Of a stretch of DNA of 64,000 nt, positions 50,424 to 59,039 are shown piece by piece. The stretch comes from an uncultured Pelagibacteraceae bacterium. Its GTDB lineage: Bacteria > Pseudomonadota > Alphaproteobacteria > Pelagibacterales > Pelagibacteraceae. The notes beneath the pieces were generated by a model that searched no databases, was not told the origin of the DNA, and saw nothing but the letters and a program-made list of their open reading frames with translations. The position numbers were made by a program, and so were the translations under genes. The stretch is taken from assembly GCA_902572515.1 (NCBI GenBank), contig CACGGJ010000003.1, forward strand, positions 35,404-99,403. Reading direction: 5' to 3'. Numbering within the stretch: the stretch's first letter is position 1; each line of letters starts with the position of its first letter.

Positions 50424-51518
50424 ATGAAAAAAATCATTTCAATGTTATTTGCAGTTGCAATGGTATTTGGATTTATTTCGAATGCTAATGCTGCGAAAAC
50501 ACTAAAATGTCAGACAGTTCTTAACACTAAGGCTGATGAAGTTAAAATGTTAAAAGACTTTACTGACACTGTTACAACTTTGACAGGTGGATCTCTTAAG
50601 TTTGAAATTATGCCTGCAGGAGCTGTTGTTGGTGTTAAAGAAACTTTAGATGCAGTTGATAAAGGACTTATCGATTGTGGATTCGCTTGGACACACTATT
50701 GGTCAGGTGATCACCCTGCCGCTATGTTATTTGGTTCGCCAGTAGCAGGTGGTGGTGTTGGTATTGATAACATCGCATTCTTATCATGGTTTCAGTATGG
50801 TGGAGGAAAAGAGCTATACGACAGACTATGGAAAGAAATGGGAAGAGATATTAAAGGATTTATGATTCAACCAGTTGGTCCTGAAGCTTTAGGTTGGTTT
50901 CCAAAACCAATTAAAGACATGGCTGACTTTAGAAAATATAAATTCAGAACTCCTCCAGGAATTCCAGGACAAACTTATAAAGACATCGGTATAGCATCTG
51001 TTGCTATGGGTGGTGGAGATATTCTACCAGCTTTAGAAGCAGGAACTATTGATGCTGCTGAATGGTGTTGTCCAAAACCAGACTTAACGTTTGGTTTCCA
51101 AAAAGTATTAAAGCACTACTACCTACAAGGTTTACACCAAGTAGTCGTAAATGCTGACTTTTATATTACTGGAAAAACATATGAAGCTATGAGTGCTCAT
51201 GAGAAGAAGTCTCTAGAAGTTGCAGCAAATGCATCTCTAGCGAAATCTCTAAGTTACAGAATCTATGAAAACGGAAAAGCTTTAAAAGAGCTTACAGAAG
51301 TTCATGGTGTAAAATTAGAAGATACTCCTTCTGATTACTTCACAGAATACATGGCAGCTGCTAAGAAAAGTTTGGAAACAAACGCAGCTAAAAATGCATT
51401 CTTTGCTGAAGTTTGGGACTCTATGAAAGAATTTGCTGATATTGCAGTTCCTTTCTGGAGTGGTGCTCAAATGTCTAATGCGAAGCTAGGAATGGCTCAC
51501 GCAGCAACATTAAAGTAA
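50424..51518 (+). CDS. dctP: TRAP transporter periplasmic receptor (DctP family, TakP-like)
   Basis: 364 residues with a signal peptide (MKKIISMLFAVAMVFGFISNANA-A). The DctP fold is clear: RKYKFRTPPGIPGQTYKDIG with the ligand-anchoring Arg near residue 173, and GGGDILPALEAGTIDAAEWCCPKPD near 190-215, whose E-W segment is typical of the TakP/TeaA class. These receptors bind carboxylates such as keto acids, ectoine or sulfonates with an organic acid group. A strong ribosome site (GAGAGGG) precedes the ATG and a terminator follows, suggesting more receptor than permease. Substrate unknown; nearby sulfonate genes keep taurine-type ligands possible. Confidence 0.92.
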   Translation: MKKIISMLFAVAMVFGFISNANAAKTLKCQTVLNTKADEVKMLKDFTDTVTTLTGGSLKFEIMPAGAVVGVKETLDAVDKGLIDCGFAWTHYWSGDHPAAMLFGSPVAGGGVGIDNIAFLSWFQYGGGKELYDRLWKEMGRDIKGFMIQPVGPEALGWFPKPIKDMADFRKYKFRTPPGIPGQTYKDIGIASVAMGGGDILPALEAGTIDAAEWCCPKPDLTFGFQKVLKHYYLQGLHQVVVNADFYITGKTYEAMSAHEKKSLEVAANASLAKSLSYRIYENGKALKELTEVHGVKLEDTPSDYFTEYMAAAKKSLETNAAKNAFFAEVWDSMKEFADIAVPFWSGAQMSNAKLGMAHAATLK

Positions 51519-51537
51519 TCATTAAATAATCTTTACG

Positions 51538-51571
51538 TTAGAGCGGACTTAATAGTCCGCTCTAATTTTTT
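51538..51571 (+). terminator. Terminator/attenuator between dctP and dctQ
   Basis: A 12-bp perfect stem (51538-51549 with 51554-51565), TAAT loop and a run of T's. Located 20 bases after the dctP stop and 13 bases before dctQ, it should lower but not abolish permease transcription. Confidence 0.9.
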
Positions 51572-51583
51572 ATATTAAATTTT

Positions 51584-52198
51584 ATGGCAGACGAACCAGG
51601 TAAATTAGATATATCAGATGAAATGATTGCCGAAAGGCGAGGTGGTTCAGGAAAAATGCCAAGTGATATGCCACCATGGATGGCAAGTTCAATTGTAAAT
51701 ATTGATAAATTTAGCAAATGGGTTGGTAACGTTGTTTGTTGGATATTGATGCCATTAATTCTTGCAATGACTTACGAAGTTTTTGCTAGAAAATTATTTC
51801 ATGCCCCAACAATATGGGCTTATGACATCAGTCGATTTTTATATGGTGCACTTTTTATGTTGGGTGCTGGTTATGCACTTTCTAAAGGTGTTCATATAAG
51901 AGCTGATTTTTTATACAGAAATTTTAAAACTAAGAATCAAGGCACAATTGATTTTTGGTTATATATTTTATTTTATTTTCCAGGCTTGCTTGTGTTCCTT
52001 TATATGACTATTGGATATGTAGGAGAGTCTATCCAAAGAGGTGAGAGAGGAATGGATACTACTTGGATGCCATATATGTGGCCAATAAAAACTTGCCTAC
52101 TAATTGGTATAATATTTTTGCTAATCCAAGGTATTTCAGAATTATTAAAAAGTTATTGGGCTGCTACAAGAGGGAAGTGGCCTGGAGAAGATGAATGA
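51584..52198 (+). CDS. dctQ: TRAP transporter small permease (DctQ family)
   Basis: 204 residues with four membrane helices: WVGNVVCWILMPLILAMTYEVFARKLF, SRFLYGALFMLGAGYALSKGVHIRAD, FWLYILFYFPGLLVFLYMTIGYV and TCLLIGIIFLLIQGISELLKS. The DctQ motif KGVHIRADFLY is typical. A polar N-terminal tail of ~50 residues (begins MADEPGKLD) is longer than in many DctQ proteins. It pairs with DctM, whose gene overlaps the end by 4 bases. Confidence 0.92.
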   Translation: MADEPGKLDISDEMIAERRGGSGKMPSDMPPWMASSIVNIDKFSKWVGNVVCWILMPLILAMTYEVFARKLFHAPTIWAYDISRFLYGALFMLGAGYALSKGVHIRADFLYRNFKTKNQGTIDFWLYILFYFPGLLVFLYMTIGYVGESIQRGERGMDTTWMPYMWPIKTCLLIGIIFLLIQGISELLKSYWAATRGKWPGEDE

Positions 52199-53529
52199 TA
52201 GCTGAATTTATAGATCCAGCATACTTAGGTTTTATTTTAGTTGGAGTAATGTTGTTTGCTATCTTTGTTGGATTTCCTATTTCATTCACATTAATTTTCT
52301 TAGGTTTTGTATTTGGTTATCTTGGTTTTGGAAAATTAGTCTTTTATTTAATGACTCTCCAGTTCTCGATGGTCATGACCGAACAAACACTCGCCGCCGT
52401 CCCGCTCTTTGTTTTTATGGGTATTATGATGGAGCAGGCAGGACTGATGGAAAGATTATTCTCATCATTTCAAATGATGTTAGCCAGAGTAAGAGGTGCA
52501 TTGTATTATGCTGTATTGTTTGTTTCAGTTATCTTCGCAGCCGCAACAGGAATTGTTGGTGCCTCAGTAACTATTCTTGGAATAATGGCTGCAAAATCGA
52601 TGAATAGATCTGGTTATGACGTAAGACTTGCAGCAGGTACAATTACTGCTGGTGGAACCTTAGGAATTTTAATCCCACCAAGTATTATGCTTGTTGTGAT
52701 GGGTCCAATTATGGAAATTCCTGTAATTGATCTATTTGCTGCAGCTATAATTCCTGGAATTCTTCTTGCAAGTTTATACGCTGGCTACACAACAATAAGA
52801 TGCATGATAAATCCTAAACTAGGACCTGTAATTCCTGAAGAAATGAGGGCAGCTAGTATGAAAGAAGTTTGGATTGAATTTTTCTTAGGTTTAGTTCCTC
52901 CTGCAGCGCTTGTTTTTGCTGCATTAGGAAGTATTTTATTTGGTTTTGCAACACCAACAGAAGCTGCTGGTTGTGGCGCAATGGGTGCATTGTTACTTTC
53001 ATTAGCATATAAAAAATTAACTCTATCTAAACTCCAAGAAGCACTTGTTAAAACTTTAGAGATTACTGCTTTAATAATGGTTTTAGTTGCTGCATCAAAC
53101 TTTTTTGGAGCTGTATTTGCAAGACTTGGTACACCAACATTGTTAACTGAATTTTTGTTAGGTTTAGAGATGAACAAATATTTTATTTTAGCAATTGTTA
53201 TGGTTGCTATATTTTTATTAGGCTGGCCATTGGAATGGGTTCCAATCGTGATGATCATTGTACCAATTATTTTACCATTAATTGAAGCTTTGGGCTTTAA
53301 TTTAACTTGGTTTGCAATATTGGTTGCTGTCAATCTCCAGACCGCCTGGCTGTCTCCACCTGTAGCTTTGTCTGCTTATTTCTTAAAAGGCGTAGTTCCT
53401 GAATGGGATTTAAAAGATATTTATTATGGAATGATGCAATTTATGGTTCTACAAGTAATAGGTTTAATATTAATAATTATATTCCCTCAGATTGCCCTAT
53501 GGTTACCAACTCTCTTATATGGACAGTAG
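52195..53529 (+). CDS. dctM: TRAP transporter large permease (DctM family)
   Basis: 444 residues with 12 or more hydrophobic segments, the sodium-coupled pump of the TRAP system. DctM landmarks are AAVPLFVFMGIMMEQAGLMERLF, AATGIVGASVTILGIMAAKSMNRSGYD, TAGGTLGILIPPSIMLVVMG, FATPTEAAGCGAMGA and the terminal LSPPVALSAYFLKGVVPEW. It forms the transporter with the DctP and DctQ genes upstream. A long open frame on the opposite strand inside this gene is a shadow. Confidence 0.95.
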   Translation: MIAEFIDPAYLGFILVGVMLFAIFVGFPISFTLIFLGFVFGYLGFGKLVFYLMTLQFSMVMTEQTLAAVPLFVFMGIMMEQAGLMERLFSSFQMMLARVRGALYYAVLFVSVIFAAATGIVGASVTILGIMAAKSMNRSGYDVRLAAGTITAGGTLGILIPPSIMLVVMGPIMEIPVIDLFAAAIIPGILLASLYAGYTTIRCMINPKLGPVIPEEMRAASMKEVWIEFFLGLVPPAALVFAALGSILFGFATPTEAAGCGAMGALLLSLAYKKLTLSKLQEALVKTLEITALIMVLVAASNFFGAVFARLGTPTLLTEFLLGLEMNKYFILAIVMVAIFLLGWPLEWVPIVMIIVPIILPLIEALGFNLTWFAILVAVNLQTAWLSPPVALSAYFLKGVVPEWDLKDIYYGMMQFMVLQVIGLILIIIFPQIALWLPTLLYGQ

Positions 53530-53554
53530 AATTTATTAGTTTAAAATAAATTTC

Positions 53555-55012
53555 GTGAATCAACCTAAAGTAAAATACTCTCTTTCTAATTGGGACTTAG
53601 TCACAGTTAATCCAAATTATAAAACTTGGAATTGGAAAGATCTATTTTGTTTTTGGGGAGCAAATGTACAGAGTGTAATTGGTTTTTCATTAATATCCTC
53701 TTTATACTTAATGTATAGTTTAAATATTTTTGTAGTTTTTTTTGGAATCATATTAGGATCTTTTTTTGTTTATTTATTTTCAAATATTATTGGAAAACCT
53801 TCCCAAAAATTTGGTTTACCATTTGCAGTATTGCTTAGATCCTCACTAGGATTTAATGGTGCTAAATTTTTTGGGTTAATCAGAAGTTTAGTTGGAATAT
53901 TTTTATTTGGAATTCAAACTTATTTTTTGTCTAAAATTTTAGTTTACTTAATTAGAATAGTAATTTTTTCTATAGACAATTCTTTATTGCAGCAGGAAAT
54001 ATTTATTTTTTATTATTTTGGTATGAATATTATTGATTGGTCTGCAATAATAATCACAATTATTTTACAGACTATATTTTTTACTGTTGGGATGCAGTAC
54101 AACAAGAAAATAATTAATTTTTCAGCAATGACGGTCTATGCTGGTTTGCTGATTTTTTTCTTTGTTATTTTATTAAGTGATGTAAAAATAACTACCGAAG
54201 CTTTTTCAAATATTTTTAATTTTAATAATTTTTTAGATCTTAATAATTTAGCTCCTTTGTTTACAGTTGCTGGAACAATATTTGCTTATTTTTCAATTTT
54301 AATAATTAGTTTTGGTGATTTTTCAAGATATGTAAAAAATGAGCAAGAATTAAAAAAAGGAAACTTAAGTTTAATTTTGAATTTAATTATTTTTTCTTTT
54401 TTATCTGTTTTCATTGTTATAGGGTCCGATGTTTTTCTTAATCAAAAATTTTCAGATATAGATAGAATTTTTACCAATCCGACTGATATAGTGGGAAAAT
54501 TTGATAATATACAAATAACAATAGTCGTTCTATTTTTTATTATAATTGCTTCAGCTTCTACAAATTTAGTTGCTAATTTCATCCCATCTCAATATTCTCT
54601 AATAAATTTTGCTCCATCAATATTAAGTTTAAAAAGCGCTAGTTATTTAATTGCTTTTTTTGGTTTGTTGATTGCAATCTTCTGGCTGACTATATTGAGC
54701 CAAATAGGAATTTTATCATTTGTTGATACTTTTGGTGCCTTCTTTGGTCCTTTATTTGGAGTGATGGCAGCTGATTATTATTTAATTAAAAATCAAGAAT
54801 TAAGTAATAAAGACCTATATTCTATAGACAAAGAGAGTGCTTATTATTACTCAGGTGGTTGGCATATAAAAGGTGTTTATTCTTTAATAATTGGATTTAT
54901 TTTTTCAGCATCTACAATTTGGAATTCTAATTTAATGTTTTTACAGTCTTATGCTTGGATAATAGGTGCATTTGTTGCGTGGATGACATACTACTTGTTA
55001 GCAAAAAAATAA
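53555..55012 (+). CDS. NCS1-family permease (nucleobase/hydantoin/allantoin type)
   Basis: 485 residues from a GTG start with 12 spans. NCS1 landmarks: LSNWDLVTVNPNYKTWNWKDLFCFWGANVQSVIGFSL, the FGLPFAVLLRSSLGFNGAKFFGLIRSLVG block, and a late FVDTFGAFFGPLFGVMAADYYLIK (the family G-P-x-x-G-x-x-x-A-D-Y motif). Family members are sodium or proton symporters for uracil, cytosine, allantoin or hydantoins. The next SDR gene begins 6 bases later and may act on the same compound. It follows the TRAP genes by 25 bases. Confidence 0.87.
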   Translation: MNQPKVKYSLSNWDLVTVNPNYKTWNWKDLFCFWGANVQSVIGFSLISSLYLMYSLNIFVVFFGIILGSFFVYLFSNIIGKPSQKFGLPFAVLLRSSLGFNGAKFFGLIRSLVGIFLFGIQTYFLSKILVYLIRIVIFSIDNSLLQQEIFIFYYFGMNIIDWSAIIITIILQTIFFTVGMQYNKKIINFSAMTVYAGLLIFFFVILLSDVKITTEAFSNIFNFNNFLDLNNLAPLFTVAGTIFAYFSILIISFGDFSRYVKNEQELKKGNLSLILNLIIFSFLSVFIVIGSDVFLNQKFSDIDRIFTNPTDIVGKFDNIQITIVVLFFIIIASASTNLVANFIPSQYSLINFAPSILSLKSASYLIAFFGLLIAIFWLTILSQIGILSFVDTFGAFFGPLFGVMAADYYLIKNQELSNKDLYSIDKESAYYYSGGWHIKGVYSLIIGFIFSASTIWNSNLMFLQSYAWIIGAFVAWMTYYLLAKK

Positions 55013-55017
55013 TTTTA

Positions 55018-55764
55018 ATGCACACATTTGATTTTAAAAATAGAACAGCTGTAGTTACTGGTGGAGCCCAAGGGTTTGGTTTAGATGTTGCAAAAAGATT
55101 TTTAGAGTCTGGTGCTAAAGTATTTATATGGGATATCGATGAAAAGCTTCTTAAATCAGCAGTAGATGAAGTAAAAAACCCTAACTTATTTTACAGTGTC
55201 GTTGATATATCAAATTATCAAGATGTAGAGAAAAACGTTGCAGACATAACCTCAAAAACAAATATTGATATTTTAATAAATAATGCTGGGATAACAGGAC
55301 CTACTGGTCCTTTATGGGAGTATGATGTCGATATGTGGAATAAAATAGTCCAGATAAATTTAATGGGTACCTTCAACTGCTGTCGAGCAATTGTCCCAAA
55401 TATGATTAAAAATAACTATGGAAGAATCGTTAATGTTGCTTCCGTTGCAGGTAAAGATGGTAATGCAAATGCAAGTGCGTATAGCTCCGGAAAAGCTGGC
55501 GCAATTGGGTTAACTAAAGCTTTGGGCAAAGAATTAGCTGATAAAGATATAGCTGTGAACGCTGTCACTCCAGCAGGTGCTAAAACTAGAATTTTAGATC
55601 AAATGAGTAAAGAGCACGTACAAAGAATGCTGTCAAAGGTGCCAAGAGGAAGATTTCTTGAAATACATGAGTTTACTTCACTAGTTTGCTGGCTTTCTTC
55701 ACAAGAAAACACTTTTTCTACAGCTGCGGTATTTGATATCAGTGGTGGTAGATCCACATATTAG
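55018..55764 (+). CDS. Short-chain dehydrogenase/reductase
   Basis: 248 residues from ATG 55018; a longer frame runs back into the NCS1 gene and is rejected. SDR features: VVTGGAQGFGLDVAKRFLESG, NNAGITGPTGPL, the catalytic Ser in NVASVAGKDGNANASAYSSGKAG (Y-S-S-G-K) and a C-terminal FDISGGRSTY. The active-site follows the usual Y-x-x-x-K pattern. Substrate unknown, but the 6-base spacing to the NCS1 permease suggests catabolism of an imported nitrogenous or sugar-like compound. A small divergent ORF begins after it. Confidence 0.88.
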   Translation: MHTFDFKNRTAVVTGGAQGFGLDVAKRFLESGAKVFIWDIDEKLLKSAVDEVKNPNLFYSVVDISNYQDVEKNVADITSKTNIDILINNAGITGPTGPLWEYDVDMWNKIVQINLMGTFNCCRAIVPNMIKNNYGRIVNVASVAGKDGNANASAYSSGKAGAIGLTKALGKELADKDIAVNAVTPAGAKTRILDQMSKEHVQRMLSKVPRGRFLEIHEFTSLVCWLSSQENTFSTAAVFDISGGRSTY

Positions 55765-55766
55765 TC

Positions 55767-55898
55767 TCAAAAATTTGAAACTATTTTTAGATCTTTATTT
55801 TGATTTTTAATAGAATTTTTACCCATAACAGGCGCTGTGATCATTATTGACCAATAGATAAGAAGTATAAAAACAGAAATTATTTTCATATTATTCAT
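55767..55898 (-). CDS. 43-aa hydrophobic small protein
   Basis: The frame from ATG 55898 (or ATG 55889) encodes 43 residues: a signal-like or single-span helix (MKIISVFILLIYWSIMITAPVMG) and a polar tail. It occupies much of the 214-base gap between the SDR and DUF3047 genes. No Shine-Dalgarno is seen, so support is moderate. Confidence 0.4.
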   Translation of the reverse strand: MNNMKIISVFILLIYWSIMITAPVMGKNSIKNQNKDLKIVSNF

Positions 55899-55978
55899 TT
55901 AGCAATCAATCTTGTATTTAGAATGTTTAAATTGTGACTGAATATTGAATTTATAAATAATTTATCTATAAGAAGATC

Positions 55979-56629
55979 ATGTTTAAATTTTTTTATATTT
56001 TTATTACATCATTAATTTTTCTTAGTTCTGCACTGGCTGAAAATGTGAATATTTTTAAATTTACAGATCAAGAGCTTTCAGAACTCGATGTTCGTAAGGT
56101 TAGAGGAGCAGACAATAAAACAGTTTATACTGTTGGATCAAATGAGAATGGTAATTTTTTAAAAGCCGTAGCTGATAACGCTGCTTCTGGCCTTGGAAAA
56201 GAGGTTAAAATCGATCTAAATAAAACACCTTTTATTAATATTACCTGGAAAATTGAGAAAGATTTGCAAGGCATTAATGAGAATTCAAAAAAAGGTCATG
56301 ATTTTGCAGCTAGAGTCTTTGCTGTAAAAAAAACAGGAGCAACACCACTTTCAAATAGAGCAATTAATTACGTTTTTTCAAGCAATAGTGTAGTTGGCCA
56401 GAGTTGGTCAAGCCCTTATACAAAAAAATCAATAGATAATGTATTAGCAACTACAAAAGATAATCTGAATGTTTGGGTAACAGTGAAAGCCAATGTTAAG
56501 GAAGATTTTAAAAAATTTCATGATTTAGATGTGAATGAATTAGATGGCTTAGCTATAATGGCAGATACTGATAATTCTAAAATGAAATCAATTTCTTATT
56601 TTCAGAATATTTATTTTTCAGCAGATTAA
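55979..56629 (+). CDS. DUF3047 secreted protein
   Basis: 216 residues with a signal peptide (FKFFYIFITSLIFLSSALA-E). The DUF3047 pattern is visible: NGNFLKAVADNAASGLGKEVKIDLNKTPFINITWKIEK, then HDFAARVFAVKKTGATPLSNRAINYVFSSN and a beta strand pair ending GLAIMADTDNSKMKSISYFQNIYF. The fold is a concanavalin-like beta sandwich; function is unknown, probably periplasmic. It stands alone on the plus strand. Confidence 0.85.
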   Translation: MFKFFYIFITSLIFLSSALAENVNIFKFTDQELSELDVRKVRGADNKTVYTVGSNENGNFLKAVADNAASGLGKEVKIDLNKTPFINITWKIEKDLQGINENSKKGHDFAARVFAVKKTGATPLSNRAINYVFSSNSVVGQSWSSPYTKKSIDNVLATTKDNLNVWVTVKANVKEDFKKFHDLDVNELDGLAIMADTDNSKMKSISYFQNIYFSAD

Positions 56630-56770
56630 TTACCATTTTAAATACTTTTTTAATCCAATACTTAAAAACGATAATAAAATAGCTGCAATAACATCAGCGA
56701 TTGGAATTGCATTTGGAAATCCAAAGTTCCATAAAATTACACCAATTAACCAAATTAAATAAATTTTCAT
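56630..56770 (-). CDS. 46-aa membrane protein
   Basis: The frame from ATG 56770 encodes 46 residues with two hydrophobic segments (IYLIWLIGVILWNFGF and DVIAAILLSFLSIG) and a basic end (KKYLKW). Its stop abuts the convergent DUF3047 stop without a gap, which is the kind of fit seen for real genes here. No family recognised. Confidence 0.5.
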   Translation of the reverse strand: MKIYLIWLIGVILWNFGFPNAIPIADVIAAILLSFLSIGLKKYLKW

Positions 56771-56827
56771 TAAAGATATTATATCTTAGTTTATATTAAA
56801 TTTTTATTTATTTGATATTATTAACTT

Positions 56828-57241
56828 ATGCATAAAAACTTTACTCATAATGTTAAAGTGTATTATGAGGATACAGACGCTGGTGGAGTAGTGTACTATG
56901 CTAATTATTTAAAATATTTAGAAAGAGCTAGAACTGAAGCGTTATCAACTATTGGATTAAGCAATACAAAAATAAAAAATGATTTTGGTGCTCTAATAAT
57001 TGTTAAATCGTGCAATATTGAATATAAAAAATCTGCATATCTAGAAGATAATTTACAAATTAAATCTTTTGTTGAATCTATTTCAAAAACTTCTTTTTTA
57101 ATGAATCAATCAATATTTAAAGATGAGGAATTGATTGTAGAAGCTAAAATTCATCTAGTATTTATAAACGAAAAATTCAAACCAGTTAAAATTCCAGAAA
57201 AAATTTTATCAGAATTTAAACCTTATACTTCTAGTTCATAG
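56828..57241 (+). CDS. ybgC: YbgC-type acyl-CoA thioesterase (hotdog fold)
   Basis: 137 residues. The hotdog-fold signature YYEDTDAGGVVYYANYLKYLERARTEAL has the catalytic Asp and the family Y-x-x-x-x-D-x-x-G-x-x-Y pattern. The central VKSCNIEYKKSAYLEDNLQIKS completes it. YbgC cleaves short-chain acyl-CoA and in many bacteria precedes tolQRAB, but no tol genes follow here. Its end overlaps the convergent UDG gene by 11 bases. Confidence 0.92.
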   Translation: MHKNFTHNVKVYYEDTDAGGVVYYANYLKYLERARTEALSTIGLSNTKIKNDFGALIIVKSCNIEYKKSAYLEDNLQIKSFVESISKTSFLMNQSIFKDEELIVEAKIHLVFINEKFKPVKIPEKILSEFKPYTSSS

Positions 57242-57911
57242 TTATATTTCTAGCTTTTTTAAATAAATCTACAATCATTCTTTCAGATACAAGCTTAGTA
57301 TTTACATTTCTGGGGCTAGGGTGGTAACAGGCAATTAATTTAATATTTCCTGGAAGTAAATAGGATTTTCCATGAATAAATTTTATCTTTTCTTTTAAAT
57401 TATATTTTTTTTTATAAAATTTAACACAATTATCAAATGCTACTTTTCCTAATGCAATAATAGTTTTTAATTTTTTTAAATTATAAATCTCTCTATCAAA
57501 GTATTTTGAACAATTATTAAGCTCTTCTATTTTAGGTTTGTCTCCAGGAGGAACACATTTTAAAATATTAGTTATATATGTTGATTTTAGTTTAAGGCCA
57601 TCATTTAGATTTTCTGAATTTGGTTGGTTTGAAATTTTAGCTTTAAATAAACATTTAAATAAAAAATCTCCAGATTTATCACCTGTGAATGCTCTTCCTG
57701 TTCGTGTGCCTCCATGTGCTGCTGGGGCCAATCCAATTATTAAAATTTTTGCATCAATTTCGCCAAAACCTGTAACTGGTTTTCCCCAGTAAGTTTCATT
57801 TATGTTTTGTTTTCTTTTTTCTGTTGAAATTTTTTTTACAAAATTCACAAGCCTTGGACATTTTTTACATTTAAGAATTGTTTTATTTAAACTATCTATT
57901 TTAATATTCAT
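57231..57911 (-). CDS. Uracil-DNA glycosylase, family 5 (UdgB)
   Basis: 226 residues. Cys pairs for a 4Fe-4S cluster begin at CKKCPRLVNF; more cysteines occur later (NNCSKYF, ILKCVPPGDKP, DNCVKF). The family-5 motif GLAPAAHGGTRTGRAFTGD (motif A, about 74-92) and HPSPRNVNTKL (motif 3) are clear. It removes uracil and some deaminated bases from DNA. The motif-1 Asp/Asn is replaced by Ala, as usual in UdgB. It overlaps the ybgC end by 11 bases. Confidence 0.92.
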   Translation of the reverse strand: MNIKIDSLNKTILKCKKCPRLVNFVKKISTEKRKQNINETYWGKPVTGFGEIDAKILIIGLAPAAHGGTRTGRAFTGDKSGDFLFKCLFKAKISNQPNSENLNDGLKLKSTYITNILKCVPPGDKPKIEELNNCSKYFDREIYNLKKLKTIIALGKVAFDNCVKFYKKKYNLKEKIKFIHGKSYLLPGNIKLIACYHPSPRNVNTKLVSERMIVDLFKKARNITMN

Positions 57912-57913
57912 AA

Positions 57914-58471
57914 ATGAAAATTTTAAATTATTTAGTCATAATATTTATATGCATTAATCCTTCAGTTAAAGCAGATTCAAAACAAACTTTAATTAATGAA
58001 TTACAAAAGGGTGGAAAATTAATTTTCATAAGACATGCTTATGCTCCTGGAGGCGGAGATCCAGATAATTTCGATATTAATGATTGTACAACTCAAAGAA
58101 ATTTAAGTGATAGTGGTAGGGCTCAATCACAAAAAATTGGTAATTTTTTTAAGAAAAACAAAATTTCAATTGAAAAAGTTTATTCTAGTGAATGGTGTCG
58201 ATGTAAAGAAACAGCATCTATTGCATTTAAAGAATATGAAACTAAAAATTTCCTAAACTCATTTTTTAGTGCAAAATTTGCTAATAATAGAAAAAAGCAA
58301 ATTATTGATTTTGATAAATTTATTAGTAATTGGGATAAAGATCAAAATTTAGTTTTTGTTACACATTATGTAGTGATTTCTGAAATTTTAAATTATGCAC
58401 CATCATCTGGAGAGATTGTTGTTTCGGATAAAAGTTTAAAAGTTATTGATACTTTAGAAATTGAATATTAA
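57914..58471 (+). CDS. Secreted histidine phosphatase family protein
   Basis: 185 residues with a signal peptide (LNYLVIIFICINPSVKA-D). The catalytic RHG-type motif is LIFIRHAYAPGGG near residue 40, followed by DCTTQRNLSDSGRAQSQKIG and YSSEWCRCKETASIAF. A second His is in VTHYVVISEIL. A phosphatase of the SixA/phosphoglycerate mutase-like superfamily in the periplasm is likely; substrate unknown. A small basic gene follows 11 bases later. Confidence 0.85.
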   Translation: MKILNYLVIIFICINPSVKADSKQTLINELQKGGKLIFIRHAYAPGGGDPDNFDINDCTTQRNLSDSGRAQSQKIGNFFKKNKISIEKVYSSEWCRCKETASIAFKEYETKNFLNSFFSAKFANNRKKQIIDFDKFISNWDKDQNLVFVTHYVVISEILNYAPSSGEIVVSDKSLKVIDTLEIEY

Positions 58472-58482
58472 AGTTAATTATC

Positions 58483-58620
58483 ATGTCATCTAAAAGAGCA
58501 ATGAGACAAGCGCAAAAACAAGCATATGCAAAGCATCGTTCAAATATTACAAATAGCAGATTTGAACTTAAGAAGAAATTTATTACTAAAAATAAAGAAG
58601 AAAAAAAAAATAAAAACTAA
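58483..58620 (+). CDS. 45-aa basic small protein
   Basis: The frame from ATG 58483 encodes 45 residues rich in Lys and Arg (MSSKRAMRQAQKQAYAKHRSN, with a Lys-rich end). It lies 11 bases after the phosphatase gene and overlaps the convergent secreted-protein gene by 4 bases. Composition suggests nucleic-acid or ribosome contact. No family recognised. Confidence 0.5.
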   Translation: MSSKRAMRQAQKQAYAKHRSNITNSRFELKKKFITKNKEEKKNKN

Positions 58621-59039
58621 CTTTCTTGATCAAATTTCTCTATTTTTTTACAATTAGAGATTTTAGATAAACTCTCGACATCATTTAAAACAGCCTTAAC
58701 AAATATTTCTGGTTTATCTTTTTCAAATAAAATTTGAGTATAAAACTGGGGATAACCATGTTTTAATGTAAGTATTTTTCCATCTTCTTCATAAATATTT
58801 CTCACATAGGAGTTTTTCTTTTTAACGCTTAAATCGGTGATCTTATATTTTTGGTAAGTTTTTTCATTATAAACGTAATTACGCGTCATAATTAGTTCAT
58901 TAAGATTTAAAATATATTCATTTTTTAAAAAACCGTCCTCCTTATGATCACATTTGCTCAATACAATAATTTCTGATTGACAATTAAAGGATATAAAAAA
59001 AAATGATAAAAAAAATATTAAAAACTTATTTTCTTTCAT
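58617..59039 (-). CDS. Secreted hypothetical protein
   Basis: 140 residues with a signal peptide (FLIFFLSFFFISFNCQS-E). The mature part is beta-rich, with the segment YKITDLSVKKKNSYVRNIYEEDGKILTLKHGYPQFYTQILF, and two cysteines (SKCDHKED and SNCKKIE) at its ends that may pair. Family not recognised. Its start overlaps by 14 bases the end of a 57-aa membrane ORF on the same strand, so both probably share a transcript with the DUF1289 gene upstream. Confidence 0.6.
   Translation of the reverse strand: MKENKFLIFFLSFFFISFNCQSEIIVLSKCDHKEDGFLKNEYILNLNELIMTRNYVYNEKTYQKYKITDLSVKKKNSYVRNIYEEDGKILTLKHGYPQFYTQILFEKDKPEIFVKAVLNDVESLSKISNCKKIEKFDQES

Noticed and set aside
52785..53333. A 182-codon open frame on the minus strand inside dctM
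   Set aside because: It is fully antisense to a well-supported TRAP permease and encodes a low-complexity Ile/Asn/Lys/Ala-rich sequence, the usual mirror of membrane-protein codons.
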